A program made the translations under genes and the position numbers. The notes below the pieces were generated by a model that did not search any database, was not told the DNA's origin, and was given only the letters and a program-made list of their open reading frames with translations. This document shows, piece by piece, positions 25,927-38,494 of a stretch of 64,000 bases of DNA. The DNA lies in NCBI GenBank assembly GCA_950106755.1, contig OX467082.1, forward strand, positions 1,364,001-1,428,000, in the 5' to 3' direction. The number at the start of each line of letters is the position of its first letter. Position 1 is the stretch's first letter. The DNA comes from Climacium dendroides. Its lineage: Eukaryota > Streptophyta > Bryopsida > Hypnales > Climaciaceae.

Positions 25927-28260
25927 GTGAGCAATTTGTAGACTTGGTCCCTTACATTCAGAAGCCCATTACAGAAGCTCTCACCATACCTGCAATCACT
26001 GACAACGTAATCAATTACGAACACCCTAAACGAACACCAGAAGTCGTTCATTCACTGTAATTCAAGGCTAATGAAGGGTTTCAAAATGGGTAATTCACTG
26101 ATGTTGCATCAATGAATTTTTAAGCAAAATCGCACTTCCCGTAACTATGCTGTTACGGGCGAGCTTAACTCCTTGTCGACACTCCCGAATTCACTCCCTG
26201 ATCTCCCCTTTCCTTTCCCGAAGATCAATCAGATCATTCCAAACGAATCAGACCATTCCAAACAAATCAGGCCATTCCAAAGTCAACCAGGTCATCTTCC
26301 CCAAGGACCAACCAGATTGACATTCAAGCATCTGAACTTTACTGAGTGAGGCCGGACTGGGCCCAGACTGGATCGAAATCGACACAAAGACAAGTTTACG
26401 GGAAATGAGGAGTGGAACTTCAGATTCCTTGTATTACAAGAGGTTGCGTGATAATTACCCACACACAAGGGTATTTACATGCAAACGGAGAGAGGATGCT
26501 GAACCTAACAATTGTGTAACTGCTAGTTCTACTGTAACCGCTCCCACTCCCTGCCCGGCCACTGCGCAGTCCAGCTGTTACGACTTAGAGTCGTAACATA
26601 TGCCCAGTAGAAGTAATAAAGTTCCGTCTTCCTTTTCATGTGTGCGGCGAGGAAATTGTAAAGTAAAACTCAATGTTACTGCCGCTAATGCAATTTCGCT
26701 GAGAAGTTAAGGAAAACCTAGTTTCTGGAAGACGAAGCCGCTCCAGCAGTAGGACTCCAAATCTGCAGTTCGTGACTGACAGAGATGCAAAATATTTCAG
26801 ATCGGCAGGGAATATAGATTTGCGGCAGTGGGGTACGGAGACGCTGTGTTCGCCAGGAAGCGTAGTTCGGAACTCCACTCCACTTCAGGTAAACAATTTT
26901 CTCGTCCCCCCTAATTGTAGTTGCTAGCGATGTGTAACGGAAGATAAATTTGCTTGATACTGATAAAGGAATTCTGCATTGCAGCTTGTATTTGAAAGCA
27001 TTTTCTGAATTTTAAGTGCGTTGCTTCTTTGAAAGGACTGTTTGGTAAAGAGATTACTCTTGGTACGGTTTAAATGGAAGAAGTTCATCTCTCTCTATTC
27101 AGGCAGACGGGAAAGCTCAATCTTCTCTGATGCTGCAGCGTAGGTAGGGATCCATTTTCTAAAAATTAGGGTTACGTGCACCTCAGCTGCCGCATGTTAG
27201 CTTCGTTACATCTACAGCAGTGCGGAATTTGCGTGCGGTTCTACAGGCTGTCAAAGGTGTGCGAGTATTTTCCTAGATTCCGACTCCACTCTAAGTTTTC
27301 CATGGAGGGTTCATGGACTCTGCTTTCAAACTGTGGGCAAGGTTTTCTACGGTAATAGTGCGGGGAAGACTACACTGTTCATCAAGAACTACATTCCGTT
27401 CCAGCGGGTCAACGCCCTATCCATTGTGTGAACAGTGAACCTGCATAAGCGCGGAGGTTCACTGTTCAAAACTATTTTTAGTTCCTTCTATGCTAAGACT
27501 GATTGAGGTGCATGGGATGCCTAAATTGTGCAGGTGGAAGAATTTCAACGATGTCGTAACTTCAATTCGCGGACAAGGAGCGGTGACTAGGCGGACTTGC
27601 GGGTAAAATTTCGCTTAAGACAGTGCAGCAGTTGCACAGAATCTGCGGCCTACATAACATCGATGCAAAGCGCGGTAACTAATTGTTTACATGTGAGATT
27701 GAGAGATGAATCACTGCCACTCCAACTGAGCGTACAACCATCAGTAAACATTTGTTTTGGGGTAGATGCAACTACCTTTTGCGATAGAATTCTACGGCCT
27801 TGCTTCGCAGTCCCCATCTTCTGTGTTCTGTAGATCACTTGGTTTTCTCGATTTGGGCGCTACCTGGTTCTGCTGCTGTCTCGGTTTTTTCTGTTCCGAC
27901 GTTGTGTCTCCGGTTCCTCAGTTCCTTGGTTTCTTCTGTTCAGTCGGTCTCCGGTTCCTCGGTTCAGTCGTCTGCTAGCCACCGTCTTCTCCCTTCCAGC
28001 CACCTGTCTTTTCCCTTCCAGCGCTCGCCTAAAAGCTTTATAGCGTCAGGAAACCACTCTGTCCTGACTCTCCTCCCTTCCGGACCTACTCCAATTTCGT
28101 CTTCTCCCACGGCAGTAAGCTCTTGCTCTTACACAGCTAGTGTGCAGGAACTGTCGAATTGTCAGCGGAAGAGATCAGTACGCAGGTTTGTTGTCAACAC
28201 AAAGATCGTCAGCTTCACCAGAGGTATGCTTCAATTTGTCAATGAATTTGTATTTAAGTG
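25927..28260. other. GC-richer island with hairpins and short repeats
   Basis: Composition is clearly higher in GC than the flanks. It contains three 19-base repeats of the type aatcagaycattccaaacg at about 26,227-26,283, an 8-base stem at 26,138-26,159, a 9-base stem at 26,577-26,597 and a 14-base stem at 27,429-27,468. Open frames such as 27,800-28,261 are low-complexity and unrecognised. Lying between two divergent long frames, it could be a promoter or 5' leader region, but this is inference from position. Confidence 0.35.
27429..27468. repeat. Perfect 14-base hairpin
   Basis: TGAACAGTGAACCT at 27,429-27,442 is the exact reverse complement of 27,455-27,468, with a 12-base loop. Confidence 0.85.
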
Positions 28261-31200
28261 ATGTCACTTGCAGGTGTAAGTAGCTTATGAGGTCGTGCAT
28301 TACCAAGTGAATGACCACTCCTAGTGAATAAGTAACACAGTGAATTTAGAAACTGTAAAATTTGTTTTACCAGGAAGTGGGAGGAAGGACAGCGTCAAGG
28401 CGTCGTCTTGCTTCATAGAAGGCTCTTTTCTATTTTGTTGTTGAAATGTGTTTAAAAATTTTCAGCCTTTGCACGTGTATCCAGTCTGTGTAGATAGGTC
28501 AGTCAGTAACAGTGTTTGCATTAAATTTTTTTTGGCCTTTAAGGGATTCCTCATTGACATCATTCCTACCTTACTATATACTGACAAATGTTCCATGAGA
28601 AGTGCACCTACCGAGCAACATGTCTTGCTACCATATAGTAGTCGCTTGGATTACCGAGAGGAGTGCTTTTTTGTTATGCTTTGGCCCTTTAGTGCCGTAC
28701 TATTAAACATGTGCAGTTGTTAGTCTGTTCCGTAAAAGTTCCAATGCTCTAGTCATTGCTATGATCAGCACTTGTTTATCTAAATCGGGTTTCCTCTATA
28801 ATTGTGCAGTTGAAGAAAGCAGAAAGCAATAACATCATTTTGTCAAGCAAAGAAAGAAGGACTTGGGTTTTGTCAACTCATGTGAAGACTTTGAAGTTAC
28901 ACTGGAAGAGGAACTCTTGAAAGGTATTTTAGATATGTAGGCTAAACTTGTAGGTGCAAACTTCGTTGAAGAACACTCATGTCTTTGTCTATTCAAACAT
29001 CTTCCTTGCTCATGCATAGTCCACCTTCATTTCCATATGTGGTTCTTGCAATTTTGTTATGAATGTTTATTGTAGAATTTGTGAAGTTAGGGAGGTGAAA
29101 TGGACTTACCTTATGAACATGTTTCTGCATTATTAAATATGCTTGTGAGATGCTTGAAGGATTTTATGTTGCACATGTGGAACTTAACAACTTCGATAGA
29201 ATCTTTAGTAAAATGAATACACACTACTACATAACGCATAATGTTGTTTACGACGCTTGTAGTGCACATCTATTAGTTTGTTAGAAATCCCCTAAAGTAA
29301 TTGTTCATCTTAATTGATTATAAAATTGTTAATTACTGAGGATTATGGTTGGAAGTGCTAGGTTAGTAGTGAACATGCATCTTTGTTATTGAAATTTGAA
29401 GAGTATATTTGACATTTATTCCATGATGTTTTATATTAACTTAAATTTTTTTTTAAATAATCTTCTGTCCACATAGTTTATAATTGTTAAATGATGAAGT
29501 CTAACAATTACATTTTCGCTTTGTCATGAAACAACATGTTTCATAATAATAGAGTAAAGGTATATTTTAAAGCATTAGTAATAGCTTTAGATGTAGCTTC
29601 TATAGGTATGAACAACTAAGTATCACTGTCAAAATGTGTATTAAATCCCTTATAAATTAATGGATGAAAACAAGTAGTATGAACTTTAAATAACATAACT
29701 TCAAATGCTTGCACGCAAAATCTATATAAGTAGGGTGTTCGATGTTAGTATGCCCTTATTATATTTGTTAAACTCATAGTATAGTAACATTATAAATTTT
29801 TTTAATCTATATATGTAAATGAAGGCATACATACATATATATTATTGGAATATTTAGACAAAATATACTAATATTAAAAATCATGACTACTTTAGTAAAT
29901 ACATTATAGAATTGTCATGTCTATTCTAATTAATATATTTTGAAGGTGTATAATATATTTCATAATATAATTTATTCAAATTTTTTCAAAATGGATTTAT
30001 TACGAAGTTGCCTATTTGTTAATAAAGAGACTAAAATATTAATGGCCTCTTTCAGTTGTGAAAACTTCCCGGTCTTGAAGAACTAAGCAGTCACTTATTC
30101 TTTTTGTATATGTTATAATTGAAGGAAGTTCCTATTTTCAATTCTGGACCTCCAATGTGACAATAGAGAGTGTTGTACTATTAGTGTGCAAGGATTGTTT
30201 AATATATGAAGCGAACTCGTACGTACTCTACGTGAGGGTGGAATTTGATGTAAATTAAGTTATAATGCTAAAATGTGGCAAGTGTCTCCTTGTGAGTGGT
30301 CACGAAGTAATGTGTACCTGTACGATTTACATGTAGAAAATGAATTGTACAAACCGCATGCTAAATCAAATGATTTGTAGTAAAAAAATGAATAATTAAT
30401 ATATTTGGGATGGTACTTCCATGTATGAGGTTTGTGCAAAACTAATAAATAACATTAAAGAATAAAAAAGTTATTAATGAAGTACATATTATGCTGTGCC
30501 TATAGGTGGTTGGAAGAATGGAGTCAGTGCTAAATAGATGGTTCGCTTAAAATAAGAGAATGCTTTCAATTGAAGTTATAATATGAAGCGTATCTATGAT
30601 TTTGGAAGATGGTGGAATAGAATTGATGTTGTACTAAGACATAGGCATTCAATTCGAATTGCACTTACTTAACTTATTTTTCACCTAATTAAAGTACGAA
30701 AAGTGTATTGATTTATAGTTTGTGCGATAAAATTAGACACTTAATGTATAGGTGGTTACAACTAGAAATAATGAAGTTAGTGTGATTTTTTCTTTAGCCT
30801 TTTAACAAAATCTAGTGTTATAGTGTAATAGATTGTTCTTTTCCCTTTGATATAAAGGTATAACACATTTTCAATCTCTATTGCTTGTTGTTTCTAATTG
30901 TTCATGTGAAAGTTGTCATTGGGAACATGAAGTTATAGACTTCAAAATGTTTCTTCATAATTAATAAACTAATTGGTATTTTCATGTTTTCCATTATACC
31001 ATCTAATTATTTGAAGTTCACATATTATATACATAGTGTGAACCTAAAAAATTCAAATTATGAAAAAATAGGAACAATTCTATTAGTTTAATAATATGTA
31101 ATGATGAATGAGTTTTCTCCATCCTGTGAAAACATCTAAAGTAATTAACGAGAATTTTTTTTGTCTTCGAGTTAGTGCATTTGACAAAGAACGATATACA

Positions 31201-33436
31201 ATGTTTTAAATTCTTGAAATTAAATGTGTCCTCATTGTTTTGAAGTGTACGGAAGTGCTCCTAGTATCATTTAAGTGATGCTACGTTTGTTTAGTAGCTT
31301 ATTGGAGTTCCTTTGGATTACACTTCATTCATGTTACAAGGTGAATTTGTTTAATTAAGAATACAAAATACTAATAAGTGAAATACAATTTAAAAAAAAT
31401 AGTGAATGAAATGAAAAACTTTGGAAAAACATAAATTATAAATCATTCAAGAAAGGAATGTTTGTTTTCAAAAAAATATGAACTTGTATACTGTGATCTT
31501 AACATAGCTAAAGAAGTGATTTTAAAGATAATTGGAAAGCAATGCATTAGGGAAGTGATGACCTTATTGCATAAGACTATTGCAATGTCCTTGAGAACAT
31601 ATTGAATGTGGAGAATTAACAGTCCAACATATTCTATAGTGTCCTAAGCATTATTGGATATTGTTTGTTTTTTTGTCTCCTGCAGGTCTTTCAAAAGCAA
31701 CGTACATGAAAGAGCTGTCTAACGTGCAACGTGAGAGTATCAATTATTGCAAATAAGATTTTTATTGCAAGGTGCATACATTTTTAGTTATGGAGTTTTT
31801 TGCAATTTTATAAATCAAATTTTTAAAAATGAATTAAAATTATTAGCAAATTTGAATATGAGAGGAATAAAAAAATATAACTTACTTATTTTTTTTTTCT
31901 TTAAAGTATTTGACATTATGTTTTGCACAATCACATTTCTAATATCAATTGAGTCTCATAAGAGTGTTTGCTAATTCAATGTAGACTACGTTTGGAGAAG
32001 TTCTTTAACGGCATGAAACATGTATGCTTCATTTGCTAATGTGGATGTTGTCCCCTTTAAATGTTGTCAAACACATGCTTAGGTCATTGTAAATTATGAC
32101 ATTTTTAAAGAGAGTGGCATAACCATTAATTGATACAGTGGCCTTTTTGTATTTGGAAAATAAATCTGTGTATCGTTTTTTTTGAAGATTATTTGGTGTG
32201 GTCACTTCACTTGTATGCATATAGCGTGGAACAGTAGTTTAACTTAGCGAGGTGTACTATGAATTTTTTTCCAAAACATATCTTAGTAGAAGTAGAGTTC
32301 ACAACGTGAACTCATCAAGTTTGGAAGTTTGGAAATCAAAACTATTGAACCAGGTACTGCAGTTTGTCACTTTTTTCATTTCATTCGAAATCCATTGTAT
32401 TGAATGTTTTGAAATCATCCATTTTGCATTTGTTGTTGTGGGTTGATTTCCTATACTCGGAGGACTTCATGTTTGAAGAATCATTAAAGAATATTGCAAT
32501 AATGGAAATGTGACTGTACTATTCAAACTTTCCTAAAAATATTTTTTGTGGAAATGATCAATAATTAGATCTCATCAAAACATGTATATGGTTTCCAAAT
32601 TTATGAAAGAAATTTCTTCAATGAATTGTTCAATGTTGAAGAGAAGTGACTTACAATTCTGTGATTGTAAATTGAGAAGGAAAGTTTTGATTGAGATTGG
32701 AAATAATTTAGTGAAAGGGAGCGTGTATGATTTCGAACCAAAAATTTAATTACTATTATTTGGAAGATAGAAAGAAAAAACACGAATAGAAAAAGTGATT
32801 CGTTTTTACAAAACGAACGGTAGTTCAAGGAACTGCATATTTTCAATCTCATTTTCTTAATGAATTTGGAATTCAAGGATTATACATCTTGTTCAATGTG
32901 TAATTGGTGCACTTCGGTGTCATTGGAACTGTAGAATCATTTGGTCTTTCAATAATACTTTTCTTTATTATTAGTCTTTACATTTGTAGTATTTTAATTG
33001 TTTTTAATAGGAAAAACATGTAATGATCAGAAACTTATGCGTTAATATTATCTCGTATTTCAAACATGTACATGTCTTTGTATTTAAGTATTGAGAATAT
33101 GAAAATTGCAAAGTTAGTGAATTCATTGAAGTTGAAGCAAAACTGCCTTATGTCTATGTAACAGTAGTTGTAATAAAAAAGATTTCTTTTGAGAATTGTA
33201 GTTGGATGTAGTGATTGAAAAAATATTTTTTTTCTATTCATTTTAGAGAATCCTTAAGGAACATGTACTGTAAGCACAATGTTTGTATCCTTTTTGGTTG
33301 ATTTAAAACTTCAAGTGAGAAGTAGTTTTCCTTTTAGAATCTTTGTAGTTGCTTCTGTCAAGTATATGATTAATTTTTTCCATTCAATTGAAGTCATTTT
33401 AATGTTTTTAACAAAAGTTTTCTTTAGTAAGGCATC
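28261..33436. other. AT-rich stretch upstream of the 1,453-codon frame
   Basis: Over 5 kb of AT-rich sequence without a recognisable gene. The last bases before 33,437 include a pyrimidine-rich tract ending in TTTCTTTAG, which could be a 3' splice site of a leader intron for the downstream frame. Confidence 0.4.
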
Positions 33437-36400
33437 ATGGCACCTAAAGTTCATTCGAAGTGGTTGGAGCACGGTTGGTGGATTGTAGCAAACGATTCTG
33501 GAAAATGTAGTCTTTGGATCACAGATTTTCCAGTTGAAGAAGGCCGACATTGGGTTGCGTTGGGTACCTCATATGGAGTAATTGAGAGCCTAACTGGCAC
33601 TGCAGAAGGAGGGCTCACAGTGTCTGTGAGCAACATGAAATCAGTACTTGAAAAGTACAAATTGAGGAAGAAACTCATGCTCTCATCGGTTCCAGCAGAA
33701 CTTCTTCTAGTTCTATCTCCTATACATGGTTTGAAGACGCTAGTGAAAGTTTGGAGGACTATGCCTGAGGAATTGAAAAAACAAAGAGAAGATCGTGTTC
33801 AGAGATTCAAGGAATCGACACCTGAACAACAGTTTGAAGCACGCGCTCGATATATGGAGATTCGAAGTTATGAAGACATTCGAATCAGTGATCCTGTTGC
33901 AGCAGCACAACGAACTCCTCCAAGAGAACCGGAGGATACAGATGAAGTTTATCGACTTCTTGCAGCTCCTTTGAAAGAGAATTGGATTCCTATGTCTGAC
34001 CGGATTCGAAAACGTACTACTATGGAAGTACAAAATACAGTTGATTTGGACGAGAGAGGTGTTTCAGGAAGGCAGAGAGCACATCGTCAACGTCTTCTGT
34101 CTATGACAATAGAGGATGTAGTTCAACATGTTGTTGATATTGAAATGGAAGGGCAAGAAGAGGTTGAAATACCAAGAAACAGACAATCTTTGACACCCGC
34201 AGAGAACATGGAGGTTGATAGCGAATCATACCGAACTCAACATCGTGTATTTGAAACGGATATTCTAGATGAAGAAGCGTTTCTTTCTCCTGAAATTCAT
34301 AATGCAGTTGGAGTTCAAACTACAATACAAGAAGATGGATTTGCATCAAGACCTGCAAGAGTTGGGTCTGGAAGTCGTACGTATAGGTCACAAGTTGTTT
34401 TGTCAAGAAACAATGCTACGAGATCAAGTGGAGTTTTGGGACGAGGTGTTCATAGAGGAAGTGTTAGACGTTCAGCCGAACACCATTCTGCAATGGAAGA
34501 TGTCACTGAAGAACAAAGAGAACATGGAACACCAGAAGTCAGAACTGAGGAAGAACAGAGCATGCATACACGTTCAGCTATTCGAAGACATCGTCAAAGA
34601 TTGGCCATGCAAGGTCCTCCTCCACAAGGTAATGATGGTGAAGATGTTTTCTTGAATGATGATTCATCAGAGGAAGAATTTGAGACGGAACCAAGAAATG
34701 TATCGGTAAAAGATAAAGCAAAAGCAGCTGTGGTGTTTCCAACGGAGACTCAATATAAAGAAGGATATATATGGGGATATGATTGTGTATTTCATGCGAA
34801 CATTGATAGCATTCGAGATGTAGTGAATGCGGAGACAAATCATCGAGTGCTCATGGATTGGCGAGCAAATGAAATGTATGAGCGTTTGAAAGGATTGAAA
34901 GCTGATGGTGTCAGTGCAATTACACTTCGTCCAATTGCATATATATATGACAGTACCAATGACAAGGGAGAGAAAGAGTTGGTAGAGGTTGCTTTCAGCC
35001 ATGAAGGTGCTACTGAGGAATTCAAGTTCGCATTTGTGAAGCACAATCCAGAGAATCCATCTCTGTCAATGAGTGCAATGAAAACCCGATGGTTGCAGAG
35101 AAATATTGTGTGGGAGCTTGTGGATGGGCAACATATTGTAGCTGCTTGTAAACGAGCTCAAAGGGAGAACAAAGAAGGGAAGATGTCAGATGAAGAATAC
35201 AAGAAGTATTTTGCAAGGCGGAAAGCAAAGTTTGTAGTATATAACAATCCACAATTCTATATCGAAGCATCAGTAAGAATAAATGCAAGGGAGTTTGACA
35301 GGGCATTCTTCACAACATATTATGAAAATATTGTAAAACTTCGAGATTTATGGAAAGCTTGTGGCAGACCAAGTGCAGCTTCTCGAATTGATGATGCTTA
35401 TAGAGCGAAGGCATTAACCATGGCAGCCAGTGCGTTGCATTGGAGCCAAAATTTACCGAAAAGTATGTCACTTGGGGAGTTGTCGAAGAGAATGATTGAC
35501 TACACATGACATGCTTGGAATGAAGATGAGGAGTCTTACGAAGCAATGTTGAAAGTGTGCAAAGATTATGAGTAAGGGAAGTTGTTTTTCAATAGAAAGG
35601 CAGAGGACAAGTGGAAGAAAATGGCAAGGGAGAGAAATCTTGATGTCACAGTGGATGCAGACCCAAAGAGGAAGAGGATGGAGAAAACGTGGTTGAGGCC
35701 TTTGACTAGAGTTTTAAAGGACACTTATAAACGTATGATGAAAGGAATGGCAGCAAAAGACGTGATCCATGGGAAGCGAGCTCAACAACAGTATTATTTT
35801 GATCATGCTTCTTCCCCTAATCCCCCCAAAGGTACTGTAGCATATGCAGTTGATGGTTTGCAAAGGAAGGATGCAGTGAGAAACCAAATTCGTTTTTTGA
35901 TGGTTCAAGCAAGCGATGAGAATCCGTTGACTATGGATGAATTCTTCGCTATAGATGCAAGCAAGTATAGAGATGAGCGTGGGAAGCAGTTTACGTTAAT
36001 GGGCAAAACGTTGGATAATGCAATGAAGACCTTATGGAGTTCGCCAACTGTGAAGAATGTTCGGTCATTGAACAGTTTTGGAAATCTAATTCCACCTTTT
36101 GTAAGACAACATTTTACAGATATTAGGGCAGGCCGAAGAGGTTATGCTGGCTATGGTCGGGACATAGATGATGTATCCAATGCGCGATGGGACTGGCAAG
36201 TTGTACTTTCCGAAGTTCAATACCAAGAGAGACAAACAATAATTCACGTAAGGTGTAGAGGAGGCTTTTTTGACAACGAATATGTTGAACTTGGCAAACC
36301 TTGTCTATGGGTTTTTGATTGTAGACGTGGAGGTTCAGCAGGTGTGGATGAAGCATGGTCAGATGAAGACTACAGCAACGTCATGCAGAAAATTGAGAAT

Positions 36401-37798
36401 TGGATGTCTTTAATTCTACGATGGACTGCCATATTCTTGTTTCCACCAGGCATACACTTTGACGAAACAATGCAATCTAAAATGGCCTTGCCAGGAAGTG
36501 TACATAGTTTGCGGGGCTTCTGGATATTCAAACCAGAAACCATTCATTCATATGTTCATGATCTACGTCATGGTGAGCGTGACGTACGAAAGGTGCAAGT
36601 GGTGGGAGGCATTGCCATCATCATGAAGTACCCCATGGAGTCTGGTCCTATGGAAAGTTTTACAAAGAGCAAGGACTATTTGGATGTAGTCTTCCAAGAT
36701 TCTTGGAGTGTGGAAGTAATGCCACGAGCAGAAGACAAGTTAGAGAGGACACCAATGGAATTGAAGAAGATGGTACAAATGTATATACCACGGAATTGGG
36801 GATTGGTAACATTGGGTATTACAATGGCTGTGCCTGGAATTTTAGAGACAGGTTTTGTGGGAGATGAAATTATCATTCTAGAAGGTGGAACAGCACGTAC
36901 TCAATTTGTGTACAATACATTGCAAGTCACATATGGAGATAAGATGGTGATGGTAAACAGTGAAAGAACAGCATGTGCACCCAGATCCTCTGAATTATTG
37001 AATAGAGGGAACGAATCGCTTAGTCCTGGACCTATCGAAACTGATGGCAGTGTACCGCGTGGGAGGTTGGAGAGGATAGTACAGTCTTCAAGCGATTCAT
37101 CAGATGATGAAGAGAGATTTGAAGTAATTCGACGAGAGAAGGGAAAGGAAAAAGTAACTGCAATTGATTCAGGAGCTTCATCATCGAGCAATGGTGGTAG
37201 TGATTCAGATCGAATAGTATCGGACAATTTATCAAGTGGTGGTCGAAGTTTAGGTTCTGCTGACACTGATATTGTAAGCGATGCCCAAAGAAATGAAATT
37301 GATTTGTAGGAAGTGGAAGCAGACCCTGATTATGTGCCAATAGGAATTACGAATGAGGAAAATGAAGAAGAGGTCGAAGGTATTCAGACGAACATGGAAG
37401 AAATTGCTATTATACCAGCTTCAACAGAATCTATGTCAACATTGGCACCATACAGCTTTTTGGATTCTATGAGCTTGTTTCCAGACGAAGATGGATACTT
37501 TTATGATAGAGAACACATACGATATGTTCGGATTGGTAATGAGGGACATTATACCTATGAACGGGTGAGCTCTGTTTTGGAAGTATCTACTACATCACCA
37601 ACTTTAACAGAGGAAGTTTCAACACCAATTGCAAACGCAATGGTGGACAGGGCATTGCAATATGCCTCACCGCCGCCATTGAGTCCAATAGGTGGAACAA
37701 GTGTTAACGAATTAATTGAGGCGGATGTTGAAGGAGAAGCAAAAAATTTGACAGAAATATGTGCACGAGTACTGGAGACACCAGATGAAGCACAGTAG
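33437..37798 (+). pseudogene. Large element-borne protein; possible ParB-like and methyltransferase-like parts
   Basis: One frame of 1,453 codons from ATG 33,437 to TAG 37,796-37,798 with no frameshift, interrupted by TGA (35,507), TAA (35,573) and TAG (37,307). The N-terminal ~160 residues look folded (WWIVANDSGKCSLWITDF). Residues ~170-430 are Arg/Glu/Ser-rich and probably disordered. Residues ~530-600 read HNPENPSLS then WELVDGQHIVAACKRA, resembling the ParB-type N-P-x-NP ... DGxxRxxAA layout, with DGQH at 563-566. Further on, LWVFDCRRGG (near 36,305), a FWIFKPETIHSY strand and ERTPMELKKMVQMYIPRNWG ... VGDEIIILEGG (36,748-36,880) follow the order of beta-class N4/N6 DNA methyltransferases. 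The catalytic DPPY-type motif and the DxFxGxG motif are not preserved. The C-terminal ~250 residues are acidic and Ser-rich. The domain calls are by eye and tentative. It could also be an unrelated transposon accessory protein. Confidence 0.6.
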
Positions 37799-38300
37799 TC
37801 AATTAGTCATTGAAGGCAAATGATTATGGTGTATTTGATTGTAGTGTAGGATGTGTGTAAGTGTGGAGATCATGTTTGGTTATTCCAAGCTTATGTAGAT
37901 GTTGGAGTGAATTTTCTTTGAGTTCTGTGAACCATAAATTTGAAATGAAGAGGTACGTGATAGGCCTTCATTTTCAAATTTATTTTATGAATAAACTTTG
38001 TAATCATTACAATCATTTTCAAGTTGTACGTGCAACATTGGCATAAGAATAATATCATATTACAATTATTGCAAAGTACGCTACAATGACAATAAAATGT
38101 TTTAAAAAAAAAAATTCAGATGAGAAATGAGTTTATTTCTTAAATGGTGAATGTAAAAATGCATCTTCATACAAAAATCACATGTACCAGTGAAGTACAT
38201 GATAAAACAAAAGAGAGGAATTCTTGAAAAAGGTAGTGGTACCCAACTTTTTAAAATAACATTTTAAATGAACAGTATGGCTTATGATCATTGCACTTTG
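37799..38300. other. 3' flank of the large frame
   Basis: AT-rich sequence between the final stop and the right inverted repeat. It probably includes the 3' UTR (AATAAA-like motifs near 37,988 and 38,090). No gene recognised. Confidence 0.4.
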
Positions 38301-38494
38301 CTAAGTGCAAGAATGACTAATTCGGTGTTGATGTCCCTTCCAACTTCTCTCTGAAATTTGTCCATAACTTTTGATAGGAGGTTCAAAATCTCAAATGAAT
38401 TTTGGGAGATGAAATTTGGCTTGATTTCCTACTTAGTTCAAATTTTTTTGAAAGAAATTATTCAACTATGTCAAAATGAAGTCTAGAATTCTAC
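38301..38494 (-). repeat. Right inverted repeat of the 21 kb region
   Basis: Reverse complement of 17,534-17,745 with some divergence and small gaps. The inner edge CTAAGTGCAAGAATGACTAA matches exactly. Immediately inside, GCACTT-TGCT-AAGTGC forms a short palindrome. Confidence 0.65.

Larger units (their letters stand above)
17534..38494. mobile_element. Candidate ~21 kb transposon or composite element
   Basis: The region is enclosed by inverted repeats of ~200 bases. Inside, a DUF7869 transposase-like gene points left toward the left repeat and a 1,453-codon frame points right toward the right repeat, so the two are divergent. Both long frames are uninterrupted except for nonsense codons, suggesting common age and fate. 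A younger TTAA-bounded element is inserted at 24,946-25,926. I could not identify a target-site duplication at the outer edges, so the exact boundaries, and whether this is one element, are inferences. Confidence 0.45.

Noticed and set aside
27800..28261. 153-codon Ser/Pro/Leu-rich frame
   Set aside because: Low complexity from CTTCC/GGTTCC repeats, no domain, and no splice context.
18015..37798. Premature stops corrected by U-to-C RNA editing, since UGA, UAG and UAA would become CGA, CAG and CAA
   Set aside because: Such editing is known from organelles of some land plants, not nuclear transposons. Deamination of methylated DNA explains the same pattern more simply.
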